Origin: Centroberyx gerrardi
Taxonomy: Eukaryota > Chordata > Actinopteri > Beryciformes > Berycidae
Reading direction: 5' to 3'
DNA: 64,000 nt
Assembly: GCF_048128805.1 (NCBI RefSeq)
Contig: NC_136010.1
Location: 15,866,480 to 15,930,479 of the forward strand
Shown here piece after piece: positions 30,491 through 43,724 of the stretch. The position numbers and the translations under genes are program-made. Each line of letters starts with the position of its first letter. The first letter of the stretch is position 1. The notes beneath the pieces were generated by a model. It ran no database searches. It saw nothing but the letters and a program-made list of their open reading frames with translations, and had not been told where the DNA came from.

Positions 30491-33400
30491 CTGAAAAAGA
30501 AATGTATGATCAGGGCGTCAGAGTAAGGGACTAAATAAGAAGTAATTTATTTTTCATGCTAGGGGAGCAGACAACGACATGGACAAAATGATAAAACAAT
30601 AAAATCAGTGCGAAGTTCACAGCAAAGTTATAAAATCACTCCTAGTAGGCTAGTCTTTGTAAGTGAAGGAGACAAAAACAAATTATTACTATATGTACAA
30701 ATCTGTTTTCAATAGTTCCATGATACATGTTAAACTAACGGTAAGTAAAAACAAACAAAAAAACATTGGAAGGTAATCGATAGTAGCTCTGCAAATAAGG
30801 ACACAGAATACACATTATTTTAACAAACTTTAGTATCTGCACACATACCTTGTCCAGGGTAAGTGACATGCTGATAGTTCAGTAATATATCCTCTTATCC
30901 CAATTGCTTCCTCTGTCGTATTTCTGGGCCTTTTTCTCTTCTCCCACTGGGTTTCTTCCCTCTCTGGCAAATTCTTTTCCTTCCTTTCCTCGTGTTATGT
31001 AAGCACTAAATGACCTCTATCTCTCTGCCTCTTGTTATTACAGGCTGCAATCTCAGTCCCATATACATTGTGGAGGCCCAACCCTTATCCCTCTTAGCTC
31101 TTTCCTTTTTTCCCCATTGTTCTCACAGAAACCTACAGAGCACACATTATATTCTTCATTCCTCACTTTTATACTGTATCATTACTTCAATTGCAATCGT
31201 ATGAATTTGATCCTTTCAACACAGTTTGTGCCTGTGTAGTTGTGTTTGCAGCTTGTGTGTCTGTATGCATGTGTTTGTGTGCGTGCATATCTAACCCTAT
31301 ACAACTGAGTGCTCTTTTCACCATTCATGTTCCTAAAGGGGAAAGATAAGTAGGCTATAATAAGTAACAAGTAACTCCGTATCAACAATCCCATATGATC
31401 CTGAAAAACAGGTTTTTTTGCTTTTATACCTTCGTTAGTTCTTTTTAACCGCAATCTGCTGGTTCAAAACACAAATCTCTCCTGTTGCTTTGGGGCTTGC
31501 ATGTCCTGCATGTGCATGTTTAAACAAAGTCAGTCACTTGGGAGTTATCCGGAAAGTCTTCATGGGTCTGACGCCAAAACATATGGCTCTCTTCTCCTCC
31601 ACAGTGCTTTTGAGGTTATACTACTAAAGTGTATGGGAGAAGGAATAGGTTAGGCTTCTTCTTTTACCATGCTCTTCTCAGATCTACAGCTCTATTCAGG
31701 CAAATGAATACAGAAGAAATGTCTCTTTTATGCTGCCCCAAAGAACTCCCCCATCCCCCCATAAGGATTCTTGGCCCCTTTTCAAAAATGCTTTTCAGCA
31801 CATTGAGTCTGGGAGTCAAGCATTATACACGCTTCGCACAAGCCTCTGCAGAGACAAGGGTGTAACTTTGGTTTGAGAAGTGGGGGGGACACAATAAAAC
31901 AGGGAGTCTGGGGGTACTCCCCCAGAAAAAAATTTGCGATTTGAATCCCATTTCCTGCATTTCTACCCTACATACATTTAGGGACTACGGTAACCAATAC
32001 AAAATCCGGGAAATAATTAAGTTGGTCATCATGCTAAATTCTGCCAGAATAGTACTAAATATGCATAAGAAAAACTGTCTTACTTTCTGCATTGTTTAAC
32101 CCACAACTTTACTGAACTTCACATGTTGAGTTATTCAATTATGGATATATTTTGAAGAATAGGACTGACAGATCTATGGTACATTATTGTGGCACTATCA
32201 ATAGATAATGTGTCATTTGCAACTTCAATCACAACAAACATATACAAAATGTGTCAAAGAATATGAAACTTTTTTTTTTTAGAAGTTTTTTAGAAGTCAC
32301 ACACTGTCAATACTATAAGAGCACTGCCAATGAATGTTTTAGCTTTTTAATGTAAGTCTAGTGTGTAGTTATCTTTATTATGAGTATTGGTTATACCTGA
32401 GATTAGATAGGCTTTGGTTCTACCTTTTCACAGTGTCACTCAAAATACATGTCTTTTACCTCATTCAGTGAGCAATTTTTCAAGTGCGCATGCGTGGAAC
32501 ACGTCCGCGTCCACAGCAGTGTTGCCAACTCTTTTCCAAGGAAAGTAGCTATTGGCTGCTCAGAAAGTCGCTAGAAGTCGCCAGATGATGTCATACGATA
32601 ATTTGCATATCAATATATAATGCTGCACTTGTTATGCACGCCGCGGCGTAGCCCGTTTTAATATAAGTGCTGACTCCGCCCACCCGGGCCAGTTTCGGCG
32701 TACGCCGGTAGCAATTACAAGTGGACCCTATCCTACAGTCCCTGCTCTCAGCGGAGGGAGGGGGGCTACACTGGGAAGTGCTGTGTCCATCAGACCTCTC
32801 TGGATTAGACAAGCAAGTAGAGAAAACCGGCATCAGCCGAACCAATTTATTGCCAAATGCTTTGGGATTCAACACATTAACATTGCTTCCCATGGTCAGA
32901 AAAAGTCGGCAGATTTGTCGCTAGTCGCTTTTGAGAAATAAAGTCGCCAGCGGGGTCTGAAAAGTCGCTAAGTCTAGCGACAAAATCGCCAAATTGGCAA
33001 CACAGACGCCAAAATATACTATATAACCGCATAGGCAGGCTGTCCGTGTCCGCTACTCGTCCGTGGCAATGTTTTTTGGAGTATATCAGGGCCTTACAAT
33101 CAGCAGCTCAATTCACATTCTCAGCCAGAATCTGACGGCTGGCCAAACAGTAGCTATTAAGCACGATTTTTGCGGTTAAAAAAGTGGGGGGGACACAAAC
33201 GGGATTTTGAAAAGAGGGGGGGACATGTCTCACGCCCCAGTGCAGAGAGAATATGTGGGGTCTTGTATGTGCATGGTGAATATGTAAAATTGTGTATTGT
33301 GAGTATTGGGATTTTGACTTTAATTGGCGAAAAGGATGTGTCGAGCATTTGTGAAACTAGTGGAAATAACTTCTGGGCATAATTAGACGTAGCCCGCCTA

Positions 33401-34379
33401 TATACTCACCTGTATTTACATGTTGAACTTGCACCTATATCATGGAATTTTATGTATCTATTTTTTAGCCATATAATTTTTTGTGGGGAAGATATTTTGC
33501 ACACACACAAACATCATGCATGGGATATATAAATATTTACATTTATATGCATATACATGATACATTTATACATATAATTTATTTTATGAAAACACCCTAT
33601 TTTCATGTAACTTACATCAGCCTGAGTCTAACAAAAAATCACCTTAATATTTCTGTAGTATTCCAATAGGGACTAGTGTGTTTAAGTATAGTGGGTTTAT
33701 AGTGATCTTATTGACCCTATCATGCCATAGTACTTTGTATATCTATTTTTATATTACTTAGCCTATAATGTGCTGTGAAATTATATGGATTTAGAAATCA
33801 GTATGAACGAATAGGCAGATTATATTCACTAATAGAAATTGGTTAAATGAGTTTAGGTGAGTTTACCCAGAGACGAACAGGCTGGATATTTCCATTATGT
33901 TTAGTTTACTGACATGCCAGAAGGTCTCACCTAATGCTGCTTTCAGGTGCTCCTCGGACAAGAATGACTTATGAAGCATTCAAGTGCTTCTGGTCGGACA
34001 GAATAACAAAATGACCCTGTACCAAAAATAGTCATTTGTTGGTTGTTGTTTTAGAAATAAAGCACAATGACCAATAACCAATGACGTAAAATGTAAACAT
34101 ACAGCAGTAATTATTTACATAGAATGCAAACTAATGAAATACATAATAAAATACACACTTTTTGCTTTCAGTTGTTGTCCATGCTCTCCGTCATTATTTC
34201 AAGACCCGTCCCCTAAAGTCAACTCGTTATAGAAAATCCCCACGTTCACTGTCTTATTTACCACTTTCTTGGGTCGTTAATATGCGGCCAACTGTAATCA
34301 CGATGTTTCCGAAAGGCCTCAAACGCAGCAAAAGACTGGCCTGTGACGTAGCCGGAACTGGAGCACGTACACAACAAAG
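30491..34379. other. Intergenic region between the SULT cluster and wdr46
   Basis: No coding exon was recognised. Two G-rich segments near 31883 (agtgggggggacaca) and 33183 (agtgggggggacacaaac) share the same motif and resemble internal parts of hAT elements like the one at 24.2-25.5 kb. One MITE lies at 32517-33003. The last few hundred bases before 34380 hold the presumed wdr46 promoter, without an obvious TATA box. Confidence 0.5.
32517..33003. mobile_element. MITE with tgttgccaa inverted ends
   Basis: The left end is cagtgttgccaactctttt and the right end, inward, is ctgtgttgccaatttggcga. Internal agtcgct/gtcgcc motifs repeat near both ends. It is about 487 bp and CG-richer in the middle. 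Ends of this sort occur in fish hAT MITEs. The target duplication is unclear. Confidence 0.6.
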
Positions 34380-37300
34380 ATGGCGTCGGCTGGAGAGGCA
34401 ACGTTGGAAGATTCACACGTGGGGAAAAAGAAAAAGGTAACTATGATGAAATTCAGTATATTAACTTGTCAGAAGACACCACTGCAGTTATATCATGCTG
34501 GTACTTTATTGTCAGTCAACGCATAGGTTAGTACCGTGCTGTTGAAACTACCAGACCCAAGGTAAAGTTAGCTGACTGGTTGCTAATGTCAGGTACGCGA
34601 AGTGCCCTGTTTCTAGTTAAAACTAAACTCGCTGTTCTTGTCTTTGATAAAGTCACTTTAACTAATCCGCTAACATTTGCTCTCTTTCTGACAGCCTTCA
34701 TCGCGTTACTGGCAGGAGACACAGGAGGACGGGAAGAGCGAAAGTCAGTCAAAAAGTCAAAATGACGGAGAAAAGAGTAAACGGGCTCTGCAGCAGAAAG
34801 AGAAAAGGATGCAGGGAGCAAAGAAGAGAAAGCACGGAGGAGATCCAAGAGGTGGAAAGAAACTCATATCAGGGGTAAGTGAATGAGATTTTACTAGCTT
34901 AGCCCGAATGGTTTCAAGATGTCGCTGTTATTCATTTGTATGTGTAGTAAATATACAAATGAACAGCGGCATGTTGAGGTCTGACGTGATCGCAGTGTGT
35001 GTGAGTAGTAAATAAATATGTAACAGGGAGGTCTTGTAGTCGTTCAGTCTAACCTGTATTACTATGTATTTACGACCCTTACAATTAATATTTGTGGAAT
35101 TAAATCCAATTTATTTCCCCTGATTGTTACTCATGCTCCTTTAGAAATCTGACCCGTTCCCTGGGCCTGCTCCAGTTCCAGAAGAGAGACTTAAGAAGTT
35201 TCGGAGGAAAGAGAAAAGTAAACTGGTAAGCCCCCCCTACCCTCTTTCGTTATTCACATTTGCTGGTAATGAGTAGAGTTAACTATTCGTCCTTTATTCT
35301 TCTCCTCCTAGCCTCCCCGTCATCGACACAAGCTGAGAGAGGTTGTGGCTCAGTCGGAGGTCGTCTCAGAAATGGCCCAGAAACAGGCTGCACGATTCGA
35401 CCTTCTCCTTCCAGAGGATGCAGGGTATTTACGTTCTGATGCGACAACTCTTTCACATCATTGTGTGTGAGGTAGATGACCACTGAAATGCACTTCCTGG
35501 TTGTGACACCTCTCCCTTTACCCTCAGGTTCCTAGAGGGGGACGAGGATGAGGACACATGTACAATCTCCCAGGACGACATTGCAGATGCTGTGGATATA
35601 ACATCCGGGGCAAAGGTGAGACACTGACTGGACGTTGTAGTAGGGTGTTGGAAGATCTCACTTTTTGACTTCTGTGTGCTGGTCTGTCAGTGGTGCTGTG
35701 AGTCTCTGCCTTTTAATTAAAGACATTTTTCTCTCTCCCTACTTTCTCCTCAGTATTTTAATCTTAACCTGTCTCAGTTTGGGCCGTATCGATTGGATTA
35801 CAGCAAGACTGGACGGTCAGTATCACGCTATCCAAACCCAGTCATGTATCAAATGTCTGTCTTGGGGTTTATTTGTCTACCAATACTTTACTGCTATTTG
35901 TTTACATCACCAAATGGACATCATGGTTAATTTTTAATTAAAAAAAAACAAATACAGGTGTATGAATTCAAAGGACTGCCACAGCTAATGATTTGTTTAT
36001 GGCAATTTACTGTATTGGTTGGAAATGCATACAGCGTCATGAGAGTTCTATGACTTCCTATGAAAATGAACTCTTGATTGTGGTTTTTCAAGTAAAAAGC
36101 TTTTTGGATTGTGTTCGTGCTTTTGAGACTTTGTTTTCAATGCTGTGTGTTTTCTTTTCTGCAGCCACCTGCTACTTGGTGGGAGGAGAGGTCATGTAGC
36201 TTGTCTAGACTGGCAGTCCAAACAGCTGATGTGTGAGATAAACGTGATGGAGTCTGTCAATGATGTGAAGTAAGTCGGCCAACCCTACATAGTGCAGCAT
36301 CGCACAACGTATAGAATGTAATACATTACATCAAGCTACCAACAGATGTGAACTTCTTTCCCTCTTTAAATATTCAATGTCTGCCTCATCTAGGTGGCTC
36401 CATAGTGAGCACATGTATGCAGTGGCTCAGAAGAAGTGGCTATATATCTACGACTCTAATGGAATTGAGCTTCATTGCATTCGCAAATTCAACGATGTCC
36501 TTCGCATGCAGTTCCTCCCCTACCACTTTTTGCTGGCCACAGCGGTGAGTTCAATAAAACCTCTCCTCTGGATTTCATGCAAAATATGTTGCATGTTTAT
36601 GTTAATGATAGTAGTGTTATCTTCCTGAGGTTTTTATTTATGTAAATAACATGTGCCCTGAACTAGAGATGCACTGATACATTGGCAGACTATGGGCATC
36701 AGTAGCAATATCAATATGAGGAGCGTCCTGTCGCCTCAGTGGGCTAAGGCACATTTCCTGTCTCTCTCTACTTTGAACTACCTAATAAAAGCGGAAATAC
36801 CAAAACAATAATCTTGGGGGCGAAAAAAGTAATATCGGTATATTATTGATATTATTTTTACTGCTGATATTTGGCTGATTGTGGAATTGTCATTTTTATT
36901 ACCTTTTTTTCTAGGAGTGTGTCACTTAATACAACTGTCAAATTAGCAACAGAATAAAACTAATATGATCTTTTGTTTAAAAACCTTAATTATCTTAAGA
37001 TATGCATGTCTGAAAAGCTTGACCTGCTTTATACCTGTATTTGTACAAAGATTCTTACAAAAGGCATATCAGATAGCAGTCTCGGGCTCAAAAAAACATA
37101 TTGGTGCATTCCTACGCTGAGCCCTGATACTATGTCAGATGTGCAGCGGCTCTGTTGAGAGCTCTGTTGTTAAACCCTCCTGTTCTTCCTCATGGCCAGA
37201 GTGCCACAGGTTTCCTGCAGTACCTGGATGTGTCTGTGGGAAAGGAGGTGGCGGCCATCTGCACCAAGGCCGGCCGGCTTGACGTGATGTGCCAGAACCC

Positions 37301-40300
37301 TCAAAATGCCATCATCCACCTGGGCCACTCCAATGGCACCGTCACCCTCTGGTCCCCCAACCAGAAAGAAGCCCTTGTCAAGATGCTCTGCCACCAGGGT
37401 GGTGTGCGCTCCGTCACTGCTGACAAGACTGGCACGTGAGTCTCTTAGGAAATGGTGTACTGCTGATGTAGGCCAAGATGAATGTTTCTACTTGTATTTC
37501 TTTTAGAAGCAGGAAGCTGTATGATTCTCTATATCAGTGGTGTACAATCAAGTATACAAGCTTTCCTTTGACTACGCCAGTAGATTTCACTAATTAATTG
37601 CTCCCTTTCTCTTGTTGAAGGTGTGCAAATCATTGTGCAGATCAATTGCTGGTGTAGTCTTTAGTTGAAAGGAAAACCTGCAGACTCTTGGTCCTCCATG
37701 GCACATGATTGGACACCACTGCTCTATATAGACGCCGCATAATAACATATATCATAACACATATAACACATGTAGGGCTCTAAATTGCAACCTTTTTTAA
37801 AGAAATGCGAGTTCATATTTTACATTACGTTGCATTAAATTATTCAGCAAACTCCTAGTCAGTAGAAAGATGAAGCAATCTATAGCTGAGTACTTTAAAA
37901 AGAAAAATGAGGAGAAGGGAGGGGGGAGAGAAAAGGAGATGGAGCTACCAGGTGGTGCTGATGATGCTGAGGAGGAACAACAGGAGGAGAAAGCTGCAGG
38001 CACTGTCACTAAGATGACAGCAGAAAAGATTTGTATTTCAATTTTAAAAAATGGTGCGACCAAATCATATGCTGGTGCCACCAATGGAAAATTTTGAGCC
38101 CTGAAGTGATCTCTTTTTTTTTTTATTATTATTAATTCTTAGAGAGTGTAATGAGTTCTTGGCATGTTGAGTTTATTGATAAGTGCAATTTTTTTTCTTA
38201 ACAAGGTTGTGTTTCTCACAAGTAAACCATACATGCTAGACAGACTGGTTTAATAGCAACTTTTTCTGTGGTCAGTAGTGTGCTGCACTTCCCTTAACGT
38301 CCATCAGAGAGCAGTCTCCTCATGCTTTCCTCTTGTGTCTTCTAGGTACATGGTGACGTCGGGCATGGACAAGAAGCTGAAGGTCTATGACATCAGAGCC
38401 TTCAAGCCCCTCCAGTCCTACTTCCTGCCTGCTGGAGCTTCCAGTCTGTCGCTGAGCCAGAGGGGGCTGCTGTCTGCAGCCACAGGGGACATCGTCCAGG
38501 TCATTATCTCCTCCACACCGCATAATTAATGATATGTCAAGGATGAACAGAAACACTATTAAACGTCTGTTAAATAGCACACAGAGCAATAGATAAACAC
38601 ATTTTAATTAGGGACAGCCTGGTTCATTATATTTTGCCACTTTTAATATGCCACTATATATGAAGTGTTTTATTCCACAACACTACATATCTATTCCAAA
38701 AAAAGTACAGATCATTCCCTTACAGATCACTACATTCATCATTCAGTGTATCTAAAAAATTTAGAGGATCAAGGCTGTAAACATGTTATCATAAGTAATA
38801 ATCCATGACATTTTCATATAAATAACTTTTGTTTTGTTGCTCTCTATCACTTATTGATATAACAAACAAAATGATTCCACCTATACCCAGTTCATGAAAT
38901 ATTTTACATTTCCTGTTCTAAACACCTGATGTTACCCAGGAAAAATCTAACTGGCACACAAGAAGTGAAGCGTTTTACATTTCCGGTAGCAGCAACAGCG
39001 GTGTGTTTGGAATAAATAGAAGAACTCAGTAGTTGGCATGAGAAGCGATAACCACCATGGCTGAACAGACAAAGAAAAAACCAGTAACTACAGAAACTCA
39101 TCAACTTCATTAACAGAAAATCCAGGAAAAAAACATCATAGTACTGGTGCCATGGTTTGATTGTGAAGTGAGTGCAGTGCAAAAATGGCACAGCAATGAG
39201 CGCTTATTACTAAAGGTCGTGATTCTATCCTACAAATACCATCATTGATTTTAATTTTTGAGAATATGTCAAGGTTTTCAAATAGGTAATATCTCATTTT
39301 TGTATGCACACTCACATCTTGTTAACCTCTTACTCTGGTATGACTATCAATAATCAATAATGAACACTAGTCTATTGAAAATGTCTCCATGCAGGTGTAC
39401 CGGGATGTGTGGAGTACTGCAGTGACCAAACCCTACATGGCACACAGAGTGCGGGGAACAGTGTGGGGGCTTCACTTCTGTCCCTTTGAGGACGTCCTCG
39501 GGGTCGGGCATGGAGAGGGCTTCACCAGCATGCTGGTACCAGGTCAGATTGGATTTAACACGATGCCTACATATTTGAAAAAATAGTTTGAATAAAACTG
39601 AGGCAGTGCGGGTGCCTCTATACAGTGCATGAGCAAAATAACGGAAGCTCCAACATAATGTTTCACTAGACTAAAGAGATTTGGTGGTTCAGCACTAGCA
39701 TGGTGTGCGTTTCCTGGCATGGAAAAATCCTTTTGTAGGTGAAACTGTATTTGAGATGGTGTTCTCCAGTGCCATCTTGATAATGGATGGTCCAGTTAAT
39801 CTCAAGAAAAAAGTAGTTAATAGTGCAGAACATTGAAAATCAATGCTAGAAAAAGCATCCCATATTATCAGAGCCACCATCACTGAACTCTGTATGCAGG
39901 TGTTTCCTTTAACTTTGACAATAATCCAAACATTACGATTTACGACAATAACCATCAACCCCAGTATGGTAGGAGGATGGAGGGTGAGGGAAAGAATATA
40001 GTGGAAATCTCTTTTAGTGTTTGTTTTTACAGGTAGTTACAGCATTCACTATTTACATGGGAGGTGTTGAAACACCAAGGAAAACAAGGAGCGAGAGGAA
40101 TGCCAAACCAAAGTAAAGAATAAAACCAAATTTAACTAATTCAGAAGGAGAGATGTGACTAACTATCTAGAGAAAAGAAAATTGAAACAAGGAGGCCACT
40201 GATTGGTTGCTGCTGATTGACACCTCCTTCCTTTGGATTGGTCACCACAACTTGAACCTGGGAGCAACTGGGTTCAAGTAAAGCAGAGAGGGAGACAGAG

Positions 40301-41119
40301 AGGGAGAGAGGGAAAGAAAATGCAAACCTCCCACAGAACACATAGAAGATACAGGGGAACGTTAACAGCCGTGCACCGTATTTAACTAAATAAACTCTTC
40401 TTTTTTTCTGTCTTTACCTCTGTCTCCTCCCTTCCCTTTGACAGGTGCTGGTGAGCCCAACTTTGACGGTCTGGATGCAAATCCATACCGCAGTGCAAAG
40501 CAGAGGCAGGAGTGGGAGGTCAAGGCTTTATTGGAGAAGATCCAGCCAGATCTGATAAGCCTAGACCCAGGCCAGCTGGGCCAGGTTGACCAAGCTAGCT
40601 ACGAGCAAAGGCACCAAGACAGAGTCCAAGCTCTGGTTAGTGCCTGGAAGCTTCTTGTCGGCACACATTATGTTTTGTTTAAATTATTGAAACTATACCA
40701 TAATACCGTGTTGATTGTTTCCAGCGTTCTTAAAGATTAACTTATGTTTTTTTTTCTCAGGGCTTTGACCCACTTGCCAAAGAGAAATTCACGCCCAGGT
40801 TAAAGACGAAAGGTCGGAGTTCTAGTGGCAAAGTTGAAAAGCGGAAGAAGCAAGTGGCTCATGAGGACCAGAGGGTAAGTTATCCAGAATATCAGATTTG
40901 GGAAAGTTTAATGCTGTCACATTTTATCACATTGTGATCTCCCTCGCATATCTCCAGCGATTGTCTCATTACTCTTTGACGTCATTGCTTCCCCCCCAGG
41001 ATGTGATCAGGACAGCAGTGGAGGACAAGATGAAGATAGAAAAAGAAAGAAAGGAGAGGGAGAAGAAAGAGAAGGCATTATCTGGCCAGAGGTCGGCTCT
41101 GGACAGATTCAAGAAATAG
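34380..41119 (+). CDS. wdr46: WD repeat-containing protein 46 (BING4)
   Basis: A nucleolar scaffold for small-subunit rRNA processing. Fourteen exons: 34380-34436, 34695-34874, 35145-35225, 35312-35424, 35528-35615, 35754-35815, 36165-36269, 36394-36544, 37200-37435, 38346-38499, 39395-39542, 40445-40635, 40761-40874 and 41000-41119; 1,800 nt, 599 residues, near the family's usual length. The N-terminus is Lys-rich and nucleolar-type (about residues 1-110). The WD40 propeller follows, with [37 protein letters not shown] and [19 protein letters not shown]. Then comes the BING4 C-terminal segment ([35 protein letters not shown]) and a charged [15 protein letters not shown] tail ending RFKK. AATAAA is at 41586. 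The tail-to-tail neighbour b3galt4 supports the call. Confidence 0.95.
36665..37113. mobile_element. hAT-like MITE in wdr46 intron 8
   Basis: The ends are agagatgcactgatac on the left and ttggtgcattcct on the right, with tatcggtatatta and ctgatatttggctga motifs inside. This matches a common teleost hAT MITE with GATGCACCGATA-type ends. It is strongly diverged, and the target duplication is not clear. Confidence 0.55.
37535..37721. mobile_element. Short hAT MITE in wdr46 intron 9
   Basis: 187 bp, flanked by a perfect 8-bp duplication ctctatat (37527-37534 and 37722-37729). The ends are cagtggtgtacaatca and, inward from the right, cagtggtgtccaatca. This is a clean example, probably young. Confidence 0.88.
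37773..38102 (+). mobile_element. Deleted hAT element in wdr46 intron 9
   Basis: The ends are tagggctctaaattg and, inward from the right, cagggctcaaaatttt. Inside, an ATG at 37870 opens a 75-residue frame starting [16 protein letters not shown], like the N-terminal start of hAT transposases, followed by an acidic/Gln/Glu-rich stretch. The rest of the transposase is deleted. Confidence 0.65.
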
Positions 41120-41585
41120 AAAAGAAAGAACCCTTGTGCAGGCCAAAACCCAGTGACATTCTGTGGGAGTGACCTTTGAACTTGGTATAAAAGGCACATT
41201 CTGACACTCTGTCCTGCTGTCCTCCTCCCTGCTGACAAAACAGACCCTGCAGAAATGCTGCATGTTGTCAACTGATAAGGACTTTCAGCTTGCATACTGA
41301 TGGTTAATTAGGTCATCTGTATAGCCTGTGATCAGTGCCCAGGTCAGGCAAATCCATTTAATGCCTGTTGCCGGAAGTGTTGCCTGTTTGCATTCGTGGA
41401 TTAACTAATGGGAGGTGCTATCTACGTGGTCACCCAGGAATTGTGTGAAGTCATATTTGTTTCTTTACCCATAAAACACTTTTTTTCCCCCCTCTGATTT
41501 CTGACCTTGTCAAGATGGAGTGCTTTGGTGACTGAACTGTCTGATCACATTACTGGTCAGTTGTTTTATATAAATATGTTCTAAG

Positions 41586-41591
41586 AATAAA
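41586..41591 (+). terminator. wdr46: wdr46 polyadenylation signal
   Basis: AATAAA lies about 470 bp after the stop codon, with a T-rich stretch (41627-41640) downstream. This gives a 3' untranslated region of about 0.5 kb. Confidence 0.6.
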
Positions 41592-42170
41592 AACATTTGA
41601 TCACAAATTGCTATTACTCTAGAAAAATATTTATTTTTATGACAAAGTATATGCATGGTCACAGGTTTTTTCATTAGTTCTTGTGCTTATAATGGCTTTC
41701 ATTGGCACTTCGTTTAATTTCTCAAGCACTGCTTTCCCTAAGGTGTGTGTGTGTGAAACAAGGGTGAAGCACCACTGCTTTGACTGCATCCTTCAGGAAG
41801 AGGCTGCTAGAATTAGAGATGCTGTAACCCACCTGACATTGCCTGTCCTTGGACTCCAGCTGAAAGTGGTGGGATCAAAGAGAATAAAGTGGTAGAACCA
41901 GCCCAAATGAATGTAGACTGGACTCAGCAGAGACTTGGTGGTGGAGCTGAAGAACAAAGAGGCCAGACTGACTAGTGAGAGAACACTGCTCAGGCCAGAG
42001 AAACTGTCAGTGAGTGACAGGTGATGGGGCTGAGAGTATAGCTGTTAACCAAATTTTCTGTGCCATTTATAAAAAAAAAAGAAAAGAAAAACAGAAGCAT
42101 AATTGAACTGAACAGTGAGTAAATCTGATGTCAGCGTGTCAACTAGTGAAGTCCATCTGGTAGACCTGGA

Positions 42171-42694
42171 TTAACCCTTGTGTTGTCCTCGGGTCAAAAA
42201 TGACCCGTTTCTGAGTTTAACAGCAGTGAAGACCTCCTAAACTTATTTTTTTCTGCATGAAATTTATTGACTTCTCATGGAGTGATCTTACAATTAGAAA
42301 AAGTGAAACACTAACCTTTTTTATATTTTTATAAAAGTGATACATGATTTGTAGTAACTATGAAGCACTCTTTTTCTTGCGAGAATAGAGTCAGGGTTGG
42401 GGTCATAATGTTATAAAGGTGCTTCAGTACTAGTCCGCTAGTCCAGATGTATATTTTACAGTAAAACCGTGCAGCAGTGTACACTGAATAAATACAGAAT
42501 ACCTGGACTGTGAGGTAGGAAAACAGTTATTCCCCACGTTGTTGATACATGACAGGTTGTTTCTTCATGCAAAATAGGTTTTGGGTTAAAAATTAAATGA
42601 AGAGGCTTTATACTAGGAGGGACAGTGAGAGCGGGTCATTTTTGACCCGAGGACAAGGGGAGCATACAGAATATGAAGATATCACAAGGGTTAA
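42171..42694. mobile_element. piggyBac-type MITE (cccttgtg ends)
   Basis: TTAA at 42171 and 42691 flanks terminal repeats that read cccttgtg from both sides. A subterminal repeat, cctcgggtcaaaaatgaccc, occurs just inside the left end and again inverted at about 42635-42657. It is about 520 bp and non-coding. TTAA duplication and a CCC start are the piggyBac hallmarks. Confidence 0.85.
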
Positions 42695-42792
42695 AAAGAA
42701 CGCCCGCATGGCATGACAACTGGCTGAAGCTGAAATATGGAATGCAGTTTGGTCTCTTCAGCAGGAAGAGTTTACCAATGAGTTTTCACTGA

Positions 42793-43345
42793 TGTGGGCA
42801 CAGCCTTCAACTCTCCCACAGAAATTCACTTTGCCTTTTAGAGGCGTCTGCTGTTATGATCACTACCAACAGTAAGTATGCATCTATGGAGCTCCGAGTA
42901 AGATTTTACCGCAATAAGTAGTTAATGATCTGAAATGGAGACCAGTGATGATGGAGGTAATGTTGTTGACAGATTCAAGAAATAGGACAGAAGGAACCCT
43001 TGTGCAGGCCAAAACCCAGTGACATTCTGTGAGAGTGACCTTTGAACTTGGTATAAAAGGCACATTCTGACACTCTGTCCTGCTGTCCTCCTCCCTGCTG
43101 ACAAAACAGACCCTGCAGAAATGCTGCATGTTGTCAACTGATAAGGAAGTTCAGCTTGCATACTGAGGATGTGGGCACAGCCTTCAACTCTCCCACAGAA
43201 ATTCACTTTGCCTTTTAGAGGCGTCTGCTGTTATGATCACTACCAACAGTATGTATGCATCTATGGAGCTCTGAGTAAGATTTTACCGCAGTAAGTAGTT
43301 AATGATCTGAAATGGAGACCAGTGATGATGGGGGTAATGTTGTCA
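42793..43345 (+). repeat. Copy of the wdr46 3' end between two direct repeats
   Basis: The segment 42968-43166 repeats the last coding bases and start of the 3' untranslated region of wdr46 (41101-41301) with few changes, including acagattcaagaaatag and ggtataaaaggcacattctg. It is flanked by two near-identical 170-180 bp direct repeats (42793-42966 and 43167-43345), each containing gatgtgggcacagccttcaa and gagaccagtgatgatg. The copied piece has no independent reading role. Confidence 0.85.
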
Positions 43346-43724
43346 TATCTACTGCCATGATTCTAGAAATAGATGAAAGGGAAGTGGTACACGTGATCTC
43401 TGAGCAGATCAGGAAGTAACACAACCACATAGCTGTCTTTCTCTTCTTTCCAATGCAAGAGCATGTCTTTCTCAATCAGTGATCAAACAATACAGAACTG
43501 TTGGTAATACTATAACAAAAACAGTTACTATATGCAATAGGCAGCTTGTTCCATTTTTTGTTGAAAGGCTGGTGTCATGTCATTGTGCTTTTAACTTCTT
43601 GTCCTTGAGCCTTTTCTACAGATAGTCTAAAAAGGGGAAAACCAATTTCACACAATTCTCAGTGTGAAGCCAAAAGGCATGCATGTGTGAACTTTATCTC
43701 CCGAAAAAGACATTAGGAAAGCCT

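Noticed and set aside
36973-37158. Extra wdr46 exon candidate in intron 8
   Set aside because: The frame lies inside an hAT-like MITE and has no conserved WD-repeat residues.
41683-41895. Small gene after wdr46
   Set aside because: A 70-codon frame without a known motif, in the region just after the polyadenylation signal. Some segments look gene-like but nothing supports a product.
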